Shown here piece by piece: positions 7,929 through 15,344 of a stretch of 18,751 nt of DNA (position 1 is its first letter; each line of letters starts with the position of its first letter). The translations under genes and the position numbers were made by a program. The notes beneath the pieces are model-generated. The model ran no database searches and was not told where the DNA came from. It saw only the letters and a list, made by a program, of their open reading frames with translations. This stretch comes from SZUA-186 sp041552135 (lineage in GTDB: Bacteria; Pseudomonadota; Gammaproteobacteria; UBA9214), in the NCBI GenBank assembly GCA_041552135.1, contig JBFELL010000037.1, forward strand, positions 1 to 18,751, given 5' to 3'.

Positions 7929-8201
7929 CTAGTTTACGGCATCCTTGAAGGCTTTGCCAGCCTTGAAGCCCGGTGATCTGGACGCCTTGATCTGTATGGT
8001 TTCCCCGGTCTGCGGGTTGCGGCCGGTACGTGCTGCCCGGTCCCTGACCGAAAAGGTTCCGAACCCGACCAGAGTGACCTGGTCGCCCTTGCCCAGCACA
8101 TCGATGATGCTGTCGAGCACGACATTGGTCGCTTTCTCTGCATCGGCTTTTGACAGGTCTGTTGCCTCTGCGACGGCATCAATAAGTTCAGCTTTGTTCA
8201 T
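7929..8201 (-). CDS. hupB: DNA-binding protein HU-beta
   Basis: A small histone-like nucleoid protein of 90 residues, the exact family length. It binds and bends DNA as a dimer. The N-terminal helices (MNKAELIDAVAEATDLSKADAEK) are followed by the beta saddle and the DNA-gripping arm. The arm includes the HU/IHF signature GFGTFSVRDRAARTGRNPQTG (about residues 46-66), with the conserved Arg-Asn-Pro tip, and the C-terminus is FKAGKAFKDAVN. A GAGGA ribosome site sits about 8 nt before the ATG. It lies just downstream of lon, as in E. coli and Pseudomonas, but is separated from it by a strong terminator and has its own likely promoter. Two tRNAs follow in the same transcript. Confidence 0.97.
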   Translation of the reverse strand: MNKAELIDAVAEATDLSKADAEKATNVVLDSIIDVLGKGDQVTLVGFGTFSVRDRAARTGRNPQTGETIQIKASRSPGFKAGKAFKDAVN

Positions 8202-8292
8202 TCAGTCATCCTCGGTATGTGTTATTGGCTCAGGAAGGCGGCGATCGGTTTCTTGTCAGAGTTCCCGTTATCTTCCCCTCGAACTGTCAGGC

Positions 8293-8322
8293 ATGATACT
8301 AGAACACAGATTACACATGCAA
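8293..8322 (-). promoter_or_regulatory. Putative sigma-70 promoter of hupB
   Basis: On the minus strand TTGCAT (8322..8317), an 18-nt spacer and TATCAT (8298..8293) make a reasonable sigma-70 promoter. It starts within the T-run of the lon terminator and would give a leader of about 85 nt before hupB. Confidence 0.6.
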
Positions 8323-8362
8323 AAAAACCCGCCGGGACGGCCAATTCATGCCGTCCCGGCGG
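8321..8362 (-). terminator. Rho-independent terminator of lon
   Basis: A perfect 13-bp stem, CCGCCGGGACGGC with GCCGTCCCGGCGG, and an 8-nt loop (8342-8349), followed on the minus strand by a G and seven T. It begins 26 nt after the lon stop. The strength of the stem suggests hupB is transcribed independently. Confidence 0.95.
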
Positions 8363-8388
8363 TATTAGTGTACATCGATGGGAAGGTG

Positions 8389-10803
8389 CTAGTGGGCGGT
8401 GACCGGCTTCTGCCTGCCCTTCTCCTTGCCCTTGACCGCCTTGCTCTCCGCGGGCTCCTTGCCTTCCTCTGCCAGCGGAACCGGCTGGTGCTGCAGGGCC
8501 ACCTGCAGCACCTCGTCGATCCACTTGACCGGCCGGATGTCGAGCTTGTCCTTGACGTTCTTAGGGATCTCGGCGAGATCCTTGCGGTTCTCCTCGGGGA
8601 TCAGGACGATTCCAATGCCGCCCCGGTGTGCCGCCAGCAGCTTTTCCTTGAGACCGCCGATCGGCAATACCTCTCCCCTCAGGGTGATCTCACCGGTCAT
8701 TGCCACGTCGGCGCGTACCGGTATATCGGTGAGAGCCGAGACCAGTGCAGTACACATGCCCACGCCGGCACTGGGGCCGTCCTTGGGCGTGGCGCCTTCA
8801 GGCACGTGGATGTGGATGTCGTACTTCTGGTAGAAATCAGGGTCGATACCCAGCATTGCCGCGCGACTGCGCACCACGGTGGTGGCGGCCTGGATGGACT
8901 CCTGCATGACATCACCAAGCTGGCCGGTATGGATCATCTTGCCCTTGCCGGGGACCGTTGTTGATTCGATGGTCAGCAGTTCGCCGCCCACCTCGGTCCA
9001 TGCGAGTCCTGTTACCTGGCCGACCTGATCGTGCTCATCGGCAAGGCCGTAGCGGAAGCGCCTCACGCCGAGGTACTTGTCAAGGTTGCGCGGCGTGATG
9101 GCCACCTTCTTGTCACGTTCCTTCAGTACCAGTTCCTTGACCACCTTGCGGCAGATCTTGGAAATTTCCCGCTCCAGGTTCCGCACGCCCGCCTCGCGTG
9201 TGTAGTAGCGAATGACGTCGCGTATAGCGTTCTCGCTGATGGCGATCTCGTTGTCTTTCAGGCCGTTGTTTTTCACCTGTTTCGGCAGCAGGTAGCGCAT
9301 GGCGATGTTGATCTTCTCATCCTCGGTGTAGCCAGGGATGCGGATGACCTCCATGCGGTCCAGCAGGGGCGCCGGAATGTTCATCGAGTTTGCCGTGGCA
9401 ACGAACATGACATCCGAGAGGTCGAAGTCGACCTCCAGGTAGTGGTCGTTAAAGGTGTTGTTCTGTTCCGGATCGAGAACTTCCAGCAGTGCCGACGAGG
9501 GATCGCCCCTGAAGTCCATGGACATCTTGTCCATCTCATCCAGCAGGAACAGCGGATTGCGCACCTCGACCTTGGACAGGTTCTGCACGATCTTGCCCGG
9601 CAGCGAGCCGATGTAGGTGCGGCGATGACCGCGGATTTCCGCTTCGTCACGGACGCCGCCCAGCGACATGCGCGTGAACTTGCGGTTGGTGGCCCGGGCG
9701 ATGGAGCGGCCCAGCGAGGTCTTGCCGACGCCGGGAGGACCGACCAGGCAGAGGATCGGGCCCTTCAGTTTTTTCACTCGTTGCTGCACGGCAAGGTACT
9801 CCAGGATGCGTTCCTTGACCTTATCAAGACCATAGTGATCCGCCTCGAGAACCTCCTCGGCGGCCGTCAGGTCGTGACGGATCTTGGAGCGTTTCTTCCA
9901 CGGCACACTGACCAGCCAGTCGATATAGTTGCGCACGACCGTTGCCTCGGCGGACATCGGCGACATCATCTTGAGCTTGTTGAGCTCGGAGGTCGCTTTT
10001 TCCCGGGCCTCCTTGCTCATGCCGGCCTTGTCGATCTTCTGCTGCAGTTCATCCAGTTCGCTGGGCGCATCTTCCATGTCGCCCAGTTCTTTCTGGATGG
10101 CCTTCATCTGTTCATTCAGGTAGTACTCGCGCTGGCTCTTTTCCATTTGCTGCTTGACGCGTCCGCGAATGCGCTTCTCGATCTGCATGATGTCGATCTC
10201 GCCCTCGATCTGCCCCATGAGGCGTTCCAGGCGTTCGCGGCAGTTCTCGATTTCGAGGATCTTCTGTTTCTCCTCGAGCTTGAGCGACATGTGGGCGGCG
10301 ATGGTGTCCGCCAGCCGGCCAGGTTCGTCAATACCTGACAGCGATGTCAGTATTTCCGGCGGGACCTTCTTGTTAAGTTTCACATACTGGTCAAACATCG
10401 CCAGCAGTGAGCGCGTCAGGACCTCCAGCTCTTTCTCGTTCTCCCCCTCATCCGCTTCCAGCTGTTCGATGTTGGCGGTGAAGAACGCATCGGTTGACTC
10501 GTAAGACGTCACCCGGGCGCGCTCGGCACCTTCTACCAGGACCTTGACGGTGCCGTCGGGCAGCTTCAGCAACTGCAGGATCGTCGACAGCGTGCCGATT
10601 TCGTGGATGTCCTCGATCGAAGGATCGTCAATTTCGGCGTTCTTCTGTGCAACCAGCAGTATCTTCTTGTCCTCCTGCATGGCGGTATCGAGGGCATTGA
10701 TGGATTTCTCGCGCCCAACGAACAGCGGTATGACCATGTGCGGGTAGACAACCACATCGCGTAACGGCAAGACGGGGATGGCACTGAATGTTTGGTCAGT
10801 CAT
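8389..10803 (-). CDS. lon: ATP-dependent protease Lon
   Basis: A cytoplasmic homohexameric AAA+ protease that degrades misfolded and short-lived regulatory proteins. The product is 804 residues against 784 in E. coli. The N-terminal substrate-binding domain starts IPVLPLRDVVVYPHMVIPLFVGR. A coiled-coil helical part covers about 175-260. Walker A GPPGVGKT is at 355-362 and Walker B LFLLDEMD at about 418-425. The C-terminal protease domain has the Ser-Lys dyad Ser678 (PKDGPSAGVGM) and Lys721 (GGLKEKLLAAHRGG). The C-terminus carries a Lys/Glu-rich tail of some 25 residues. AAAGGGA precedes the start at about 7 nt. It is downstream of clpX but 274 bp away, with its own heat-shock promoter and strong terminator, so it is probably a separate transcript. 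Confidence 0.99.
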   Translation of the reverse strand: MTDQTFSAIPVLPLRDVVVYPHMVIPLFVGREKSINALDTAMQEDKKILLVAQKNAEIDDPSIEDIHEIGTLSTILQLLKLPDGTVKVLVEGAERARVTSYESTDAFFTANIEQLEADEGENEKELEVLTRSLLAMFDQYVKLNKKVPPEILTSLSGIDEPGRLADTIAAHMSLKLEEKQKILEIENCRERLERLMGQIEGEIDIMQIEKRIRGRVKQQMEKSQREYYLNEQMKAIQKELGDMEDAPSELDELQQKIDKAGMSKEAREKATSELNKLKMMSPMSAEATVVRNYIDWLVSVPWKKRSKIRHDLTAAEEVLEADHYGLDKVKERILEYLAVQQRVKKLKGPILCLVGPPGVGKTSLGRSIARATNRKFTRMSLGGVRDEAEIRGHRRTYIGSLPGKIVQNLSKVEVRNPLFLLDEMDKMSMDFRGDPSSALLEVLDPEQNNTFNDHYLEVDFDLSDVMFVATANSMNIPAPLLDRMEVIRIPGYTEDEKINIAMRYLLPKQVKNNGLKDNEIAISENAIRDVIRYYTREAGVRNLEREISKICRKVVKELVLKERDKKVAITPRNLDKYLGVRRFRYGLADEHDQVGQVTGLAWTEVGGELLTIESTTVPGKGKMIHTGQLGDVMQESIQAATTVVRSRAAMLGIDPDFYQKYDIHIHVPEGATPKDGPSAGVGMCTALVSALTDIPVRADVAMTGEITLRGEVLPIGGLKEKLLAAHRGGIGIVLIPEENRKDLAEIPKNVKDKLDIRPVKWIDEVLQVALQHQPVPLAEEGKEPAESKAVKGKEKGRQKPVTAH

Positions 10804-10946
10804 GTTTGTTCCCTTTCATTGCTGGTTGAGTGATTACGGGGATCGTCAGTGGCATCGCGTTCATGCTGCCCGGCGCTGTCACTGCTGAGCCCGAAAGCCC
10901 GCCTGTCGTTACACCTGGAATGATTCAACTCCGCTGTATTACGCCC

Positions 10947-10977
10947 TTAAATGGGGGCGCGGTTCACGTTATTCAAT
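10947..10977 (-). promoter_or_regulatory. lon: Sigma-32 heat-shock promoter of lon
   Basis: On the minus strand ATTGAA (10977..10972), a 15-nt spacer and CCCCATTTA (10956..10948) match the sigma-32 consensus CTTGAA-N13-17-CCCCATtTa: five of six bases at -35 and all of the -10 core. The start of transcription would be near 10940, giving a leader of about 137 nt. lon is a classical RpoH-regulon gene. The remainder of the 274-bp clpX-lon gap shows no gene and no clear clpX terminator. Confidence 0.8.
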
Positions 10978-11077
10978 CATTTTCTTGACAGGCAATAATA
11001 TACAGCAAGGAGCATGCCAGCCGGGCCGGCAACACCAGCAAAAATATAACTTACTGGTTTTAATGAGGAATTTCTGA

Positions 11078-12349
11078 CTACTCTGAAGCCGCCATGGGCT
11101 CCGAAGCGTCAAAAATCATGTAGGGTTTTGAATTGCCCTGGATTACGCTCTCGTCAATGACCACTTTTCTGACGTTTTCCATGGAGGGCAAGTCGTACAT
11201 GGTATCGAGCAGGACCTGCTCGAGAATGGTGCGCAGACCGCGCGCACCGGTTTTCCGGTCCATGGCCTTGCGTGCAACGGCACGCAGGGCATCTTCACGA
11301 AATTCGACCTCACTGCCTTCCATGTCAAACAGCTTTTGGTACTGCTTGGTGAGGGCGTTGCGCGGCTCCGTCAGGATCTTGACGAGCGCTTCCTCGTCGA
11401 GTTCCTCCAGGGTTGCCACCACAGGCAGTCTGCCGACGAATTCGGGAATCAGGCCATACTTGATGAGGTCTTCCGGTTCGACATCGTAGAGGATCTCGCC
11501 GAGCGCAGACTCTTCATCCTTGCTTTTCACTTCGGCAGCGAAGCCGATGCCGCCGGTTTCGGAACGGCTGCGGATAATCTTGTCCAGGCCGGCAAAGGCA
11601 CCGCCGACAATAAAAAGGATGTTCGAGGTATCGACCTGCAGGAATTCCTGCTGCGGATGCTTGCGACCACCCTGCGGCGGCACCGATGCAACGGTGCCCT
11701 CGATCAGTTTCAGCAGCGCCTGCTGGACTCCTTCGCCGGAGACATCGCGGGTGATCGAGGGATTGTCCGATTTGCGCGAGATCTTGTCGATTTCATCAAT
11801 ATAGACGATGCCGGTCTGTGCCTTGTCGACATCGTAGTCGCATTTCTGCAGCAGCTTCTGGATGATGTTCTCTACATCCTCGCCAACATAGCCGGCCTCG
11901 GTCAGCGTGGTGGCATCGGCAATGGTGAACGGCACATTCAGCAGGCGCGCCAGTGTTTCCGCCAGCAGGGTCTTGCCGGAACCGGTTGGCCCGATCAGCA
12001 GGATGTTGCTCTTGGACAGCTCGACCTCGTCTTTCTTGTGTGAGGCTTCCAGACGCTTGTAGTGGTTGTAGACGGCGACCGAAAGCACCTTTTTTGCGCG
12101 ATCCTGGCCGATGACGTACTCATTGAGGATTTCGTTGATTTCTTTCGGCGTGGGAAGCTTGTCTCCGCCGGTTGAGGATTTTTCCTGCATCTCCTCGCGG
12201 ATGATATCGTTGCAGAGTTCGACGCATTCATCGCAGACGAATACCGAGGGGCCGGCAATCAACTTGCGGACTTCGTGCTGGCTCTTGCCGCAAAAGGAGC
12301 AGTAGAGCAGCTTGCCGTCATCGCCCTTGCCGTCTCTCTCATCACTCAT
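11078..12349 (-). CDS. clpX: ATP-dependent Clp protease ATP-binding subunit ClpX
   Basis: A hexameric AAA+ unfoldase that recognises tagged substrates such as ssrA and feeds them to ClpP; 423 residues, the same as E. coli within one. The N-terminal C4 zinc domain has Cys17, Cys20, Cys39 and Cys42 (CSFC...CDEC). Walker A GPTGSGKT is at 120-127 and the pore loop GYVGED at 153-158. Walker B IVYIDEID is at 181-188, and the ClpP-docking IGF loop is at 268-270. I start at MSDERDGKG (ATG 12349, GAGGA about 8 nt upstream), not ten codons earlier, since the family begins here. It lies 187 bp after clpP with a candidate promoter in the gap, so it may be made both with clpP and alone. Confidence 0.99.
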   Translation of the reverse strand: MSDERDGKGDDGKLLYCSFCGKSQHEVRKLIAGPSVFVCDECVELCNDIIREEMQEKSSTGGDKLPTPKEINEILNEYVIGQDRAKKVLSVAVYNHYKRLEASHKKDEVELSKSNILLIGPTGSGKTLLAETLARLLNVPFTIADATTLTEAGYVGEDVENIIQKLLQKCDYDVDKAQTGIVYIDEIDKISRKSDNPSITRDVSGEGVQQALLKLIEGTVASVPPQGGRKHPQQEFLQVDTSNILFIVGGAFAGLDKIIRSRSETGGIGFAAEVKSKDEESALGEILYDVEPEDLIKYGLIPEFVGRLPVVATLEELDEEALVKILTEPRNALTKQYQKLFDMEGSEVEFREDALRAVARKAMDRKTGARGLRTILEQVLLDTMYDLPSMENVRKVVIDESVIQGNSKPYMIFDASEPMAASE

Positions 12350-12388
12350 TTGGTTGTTCCTCGTCTGCTTCCCGGGCACGCCATGATA

Positions 12389-12417
12389 ACATTATTAACA
12401 CTGTTTATTGTTGTCAA
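12389..12417 (-). promoter_or_regulatory. Putative internal promoter for clpX
   Basis: On the minus strand a perfect TTGACA (12417..12412) is followed after 17 nt by TAATGT, a weak -10; the stretch between and after is very AT-rich. The upstream part of the clpP-clpX gap has an inverted repeat (CCCCGG with CCGGGG, 19-nt loop, about 12438-12468) without a T-run. It is more likely an attenuating or processing hairpin than a terminator. Confidence 0.45.
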
Positions 12418-12536
12418 TCAACTCCTTCGAATTGCAGCCCCGGTACAATTACCGGCTGCTTGCCGGGGTTGTCGGTATTGTTTCCGGAATCCCGGTGCCC
12501 GGGCGGGGTTGACTGGTGCTGCCCCGACCGGTCCCG

Positions 12537-13181
12537 CTACTCCGATATGCCGGGTATGCGCCGCTCCAGGATTTCGTCGATCAGGCCGTAGTTTTTCGCC
12601 TCTTCGGCACCCATGAAGTTATCGCGCTCGGTATCCTCACGGATACGCTCGAGCGTTTGTCCGGTATGGGCCGAGAGAATGCGGTTTAGCTTTTCGCGGA
12701 TCAGCAGGATTTCGCGGGCGTGGATATCGATGTCCGTGGCCTGCCCCTGGAAACCACCCAGCGGCTGGTGGATCATGATGCGCGAATGCGGCAGGCAGAC
12801 ACGCTTGCCATGGGCGCCTCCGGCAAGCAGCAATGCCCCCATGCTCGCGGCCTGTCCGATACACATGGTACTGACATCGGGCTTGATGAACTGCATGGTG
12901 TCATAGATCGCCAGGCCGGCCGTTACCGAGCCGCCGGGTGAATTGATGTAGAGGTGGATGTCCTTGTCCGGATTTTCCGATTCGAGGAACAGCAGCTGCG
13001 CCACAATGACGTTGGCCATGTAGTCCTCGACGGGGCCAACGACAAAGACCACGCGCTCCTTGAGGAGTCGGGAGTAGATGTCGTAGGAACGTTCTCCACG
13101 GGAGGTCTGTTCGATGACAATCGGGACCAGGTTCAGTGCCCGTGTATCAGATGCGCCGTTCATGACTGTGCTATCGGTCAT
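12537..13181 (-). CDS. clpP: ATP-dependent Clp protease proteolytic subunit ClpP
   Basis: The serine peptidase that forms the double-ring degradation chamber of ClpXP/ClpAP; 214 residues (E. coli 207 including propeptide). The catalytic triad is Ser113 (GQAASMGA), His138 (MIHQPLGG) and Asp187 (ERDNFM). The processed N-terminus should begin near ALNLVPIVIEQTSRGERS (residue 15 on), matching the E. coli ALVPMVIEQTSRGERS, so the first 14 residues are the predicted propeptide. The ATG at 13181 is 6 nt past the tig stop. Its ribosome site (AAAGGAT) overlaps the last tig codons, so translation is probably coupled to tig. An inner ATG at residue 7 is possible but has no better signal. Confidence 0.99.
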   Translation of the reverse strand: MTDSTVMNGASDTRALNLVPIVIEQTSRGERSYDIYSRLLKERVVFVVGPVEDYMANVIVAQLLFLESENPDKDIHLYINSPGGSVTAGLAIYDTMQFIKPDVSTMCIGQAASMGALLLAGGAHGKRVCLPHSRIMIHQPLGGFQGQATDIDIHAREILLIREKLNRILSAHTGQTLERIREDTERDNFMGAEEAKNYGLIDEILERRIPGISE

Positions 13182-13187
13182 ACTACC

Positions 13188-14477
13188 CTATCCTTTAGAT
13201 TGCTTGGCTGCGTCAACCAGTTCGTCAAATGAAGACGGCTTGTCTTCAACCGCTACGGCGGAATTCTCCATGATCCACTCGACTGCCTGCTCCTCGATCA
13301 CGGCAGTCTGTACCCCGGTCAGCATTTCCTGATTTCCGTAGTAGTACTGCACGACCTCGTCCGGATTTTCATACGAAGCGGCCATGGTTTCGATATTCTG
13401 CCTCACGCGATCGGGGTCGACCTGGATCTGGTTCTGCTTGACGATCTCGCTCAGCAGCACACCCAGCTTGACGCGACGTTCGGCGCTGGCTTCCAGCGCC
13501 GATGCATCGAGGCCCTGGTTCTGTGCCTGGCCCTGCAGTGCGGCGACCTCGCTGTCGATGAGGCTGCGCGGGACCTCTACCTGATTCTTTTCCAGCAGGT
13601 TTGAGAACACCTGGTCTTTTACGCTGGCCGTGACCAGTTGTTTCAGTTCACGCTGCATGTTGTTGCTGACTTCCCGCCTGAGGCCCTCGATACCGCCCTC
13701 GCCGACGCCGAATGCCCTGGCAAACTCATCATCGAGTTCCGGCAGCGCCATTTCGGCAACGTTGTGCACCCTGATGTCGAAATCGGCATCCTTGCCCGCA
13801 ACCTCGGCTGCCGGATAGTCCGCGGGAAAGGTGACCGTGATGGTTTTCTCGTCGCCGGCGCAGACCCCCGCCAGCTGTTCCTCGAAGCCGGGAATCATGG
13901 AACCCGAGCCCAGTTCCAGCGGCATGTTCTGGCCCTTGTTGCCAGTGAAGTCTTCACCGGCGATCTTGCCCTCGAAGTCGATGACCACCTGGTCATTCAT
14001 GGCAGCGGCCCGTTCGACCTCGTTCCAGGTGGCGCGCTGCTTGCGCAGCTTCTCCAGCATGGCATTTACATCGTCGTCACCGACCTCGACCACCGGGCGC
14101 GTCACACTGAAATCGTAGTCAAGCGCCTGCTTGAACTCGGGGAACACCTCGAAGGTGGCCACGTACTCCAGCGACTCGCCGGGCTGCATGGCCTGCGGTT
14201 CGATACTGGGGCTCCCCACCGGGGACAGGTTTTCCTGTGTCAGCGCCTCCTGCAGTGTGGAGTTGATGACCTGCTCAATGACTTCCTGACGCACCTGGCT
14301 GCCGTATTTCTGTTTGATGACCCTGACCGGCACCTTGCCAGGGCGGAAGCCGTCCAGGCGTATTGTCCGGCTCATCGATTCCAGGCGCGAGCCAACTTCC
14401 TGATCGATACGCTCTGCAGGCACCTGGACGGTCACACGGCGCTCAAGGCCGCCGGTATTTTCTACCGAAACTTGCAT
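13188..14477 (-). CDS. tig: Trigger factor, ribosome-associated peptidyl-prolyl isomerase/chaperone
   Basis: Binds ribosomal protein L23 at the exit tunnel and shields emerging nascent chains; 429 residues (E. coli 432). The N-terminal ribosome-binding domain has the signature loop GFRPGKVP (43-50). The FKBP-type PPIase domain covers about 150-245, with VVIDFEGKIAGEDFTGNKG and MIPGFEEQLAG. The C-terminal helical chaperone arms follow. The ATG at 14477 has GAGGTGAAG just upstream. It is the first protein gene of tig-clpP(-clpX), spaced 6 nt from clpP. tRNA-Leu ends 80 bp upstream with no terminator between. An AT-rich stretch there offers a candidate promoter, ATGACA-N17-TACAGA at 14551..14523, with a good -35 and a poor -10. 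Confidence 0.99.
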   Translation of the reverse strand: MQVSVENTGGLERRVTVQVPAERIDQEVGSRLESMSRTIRLDGFRPGKVPVRVIKQKYGSQVRQEVIEQVINSTLQEALTQENLSPVGSPSIEPQAMQPGESLEYVATFEVFPEFKQALDYDFSVTRPVVEVGDDDVNAMLEKLRKQRATWNEVERAAAMNDQVVIDFEGKIAGEDFTGNKGQNMPLELGSGSMIPGFEEQLAGVCAGDEKTITVTFPADYPAAEVAGKDADFDIRVHNVAEMALPELDDEFARAFGVGEGGIEGLRREVSNNMQRELKQLVTASVKDQVFSNLLEKNQVEVPRSLIDSEVAALQGQAQNQGLDASALEASAERRVKLGVLLSEIVKQNQIQVDPDRVRQNIETMAASYENPDEVVQYYYGNQEMLTGVQTAVIEEQAVEWIMENSAVAVEDKPSSFDELVDAAKQSKG

Positions 14478-14495
14478 ACTTCACCTCGCGTGTAC

Positions 14496-14514
14496 TGGCC
14501 GGACAGGCCGGCCA
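14496..14514 (-). other. Hairpin in the tig 5' leader
   Basis: A perfect 7-bp inverted repeat TGGCCGG with CCGGCCA and a 5-nt loop, ending about 6 nt before the tig ribosome site. It has no T-run. It could affect tig translation or mark the processed end of the tRNA-Leu transcript. Confidence 0.5.
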
Positions 14515-14557
14515 TAATGTCATCTGTATGATATTTATATAATTCTGTCATTCTTAC

Positions 14558-14642
<85 letters not shown>

Positions 14643-14697
14643 CGAAGCATTTCTGCAAGCCGGTATTACTGGCCCTGTCTGACTGTAAATTTGCACG

Positions 14698-14727
14698 ATT
14701 ATAACGACTTATCAATGGCGATGGCAT
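14698..14727 (-). promoter_or_regulatory. Promoter of tRNA-Leu (and possibly tig)
   Basis: On the minus strand ATGCCA (14727..14722), an 18-nt spacer and a perfect TATAAT (14703..14698) lie about 50 nt before the tRNA-Leu 5' end. The bases after the -10 (CGTGC) are GC-rich, as in stringently controlled stable-RNA promoters. Confidence 0.65.
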
Positions 14728-14765
14728 CCCCGGATTATGGCCGGAATTCCTGCCCCGGAGTCAAT

Positions 14766-14791
14766 AAAAAAGCCCGTGCGTTGCACGGGCT
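14766..14791 (-). terminator. Rho-independent terminator of the Pro-Arg-His-Lys tRNA operon
   Basis: AGCCCGTGC with GCACGGGCT gives a 9-bp stem with a 3-nt loop, followed on the minus strand by six T (the first T is the base of the stem). It begins 9 nt after the tRNA-Lys 3' end. Confidence 0.93.
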
Positions 14792-14800
14792 GACCGGTGT

Positions 14801-14876
14801 TGGTGGGCCGTGTAGGAATCGAACCTACAACCAATGGATTAAGAGTCCACTGCTCTGCCAATTGAGCTAACGGCCC
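14801..14876 (-). tRNA. tRNA-Lys (CTT)
   Basis: A 76-nt cloverleaf with encoded CCA. The acceptor GGGCCGT pairs with ACGGCCC. The anticodon stem GTGGA/TCCAT holds loop CTCTTAA, so the anticodon is CTT, the minor lysine isoacceptor. The T arm contains AGGTTCGATTCCT. It is the last gene of the four-tRNA operon. Confidence 0.95.
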
Positions 14877-14880
14877 CGAG

Positions 14881-14957
14881 TGGGGTGGACGATGGGACTC
14901 GAACCCACGACGACTGGAATCACAATCCAGGGCTCTACCAACTGAGCTACGCCCACC
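14881..14957 (-). tRNA. tRNA-His (GTG)
   Basis: 77 nt including the extra 5' G(-1) and C73-CCA typical of tRNA-His. The anticodon stem CTGGA/TCCAG holds loop TTGTGAT, with anticodon GTG. The D and anticodon arms match E. coli tRNA-His almost base for base. It lies 4 nt before tRNA-Lys. Confidence 0.97.
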
Positions 14958-14994
14958 ATAAACCAACCTTAACAACCATCATAAATGCCAGGAA

Positions 14995-15312
14995 TGGCGC
15001 GCCCGGCAGGATTCGAACCTGCGACCCTCGGCTTAGCATACCAGCTACGTCTTTCGACGCCCCATCACAGGTTTGTGGTCTGGACTATCTCTTCACCATC
15101 TCAGGTGTCGTACGTATAGTCTCTACGGATCCCGCCTGCGGGTAAAGCCGCGGTTTCCTCGGGATTGCCATCAGCATCACCTGTTAAGGTTTCCCCGATA
15201 CAGTACGATCCACTCTACGGGTTCCGTTTCCCCGCAAAGGCTCCTTGTGCACACGCTGTTGTAGCGGTGTGCGCTTAAAGGCCGATGCTCTATCCAGCTG
15301 AGCTACGGGCGC
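14995..15312 (-). tRNA. tRNA-Arg (TCT), interrupted in the anticodon by a group I intron
   Basis: The exons are 15312..15278 (35 nt) and 15036..14995 (42 nt). Joined they give a 77-nt tRNA with encoded CCA that closely follows E. coli tRNA-Arg(UCU). The acceptor GCGCCCG pairs with CGGGCGC. The D arm is AGCTCAGCTGGATAGAGC. The anticodon stem TCGGC/GCCGA holds loop CTTCTAA, with anticodon TCT. The T arm contains AGGTTCGAATCCT. The 241-nt insert lies between bases 34 and 35, so the anticodon itself is split and the tRNA depends on splicing. This is the only tRNA-Arg in the window. Both arms of every stem are intact, so I call a functional gene and not a pseudogene. Confidence 0.95.
15037..15277 (-). 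ncRNA. Group I self-splicing intron (IC3-like) in tRNA-Arg(TCT)
   Basis: A 241-nt intron without room for a protein. The core elements are in order on the minus strand. P1: exon CUU pairs with internal guide GAG (15243..15241), with U-G at the splice site. A hairpin in the P1 extension runs from 15274 to 15249. P3: CGTAC (15207..15203) pairs with GTACG (15113..15109). P4: TCGGG (15198..15194) pairs with CCCGA (15163..15159). P5: ACCT/AGGT. P7: GACTA (15121..15117) in the R element TAGAGACTATACG pairs with TAGTC (15087..15083) in the S element AAGAGATAGTCC. P8: CACC/GGTG (15107..15094). P9 has a GAAA tetraloop on a CGTC/GACG stem (15059..15048). The last base is the omega G (15037). Known relatives sit in tRNA-Leu(UAA) of cyanobacteria, tRNA-Ile(CAU) of Azoarcus and tRNA-Arg(CCU) of Agrobacterium. 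The IC3 subgroup is inferred from size and host. Confidence 0.93.
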
Positions 15313-15344
15313 ATTACCCACGTCCCAGGCAAACCCGTTATATA

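Noticed and set aside
9031..10338. 435-codon plus-strand open frame opposite lon
   Set aside because: It lies wholly within lon, whose AAA+ and protease motifs are complete; the shadow protein is low-complexity and unrecognised.
12438..12468. Terminator between clpP and clpX
   Set aside because: The inverted repeat has a long loop and no T-run after it, so the call would be unsupported.
15037..15277. Homing endonuclease inside the intron
   Set aside because: At 241 nt with no frame of useful length, there is no room for one.
14995..15312. tRNA-Arg as a pseudogene broken by an insertion
   Set aside because: The exons rejoin exactly into a complete tRNA with every stem paired, and the insert has the full set of group I intron elements.
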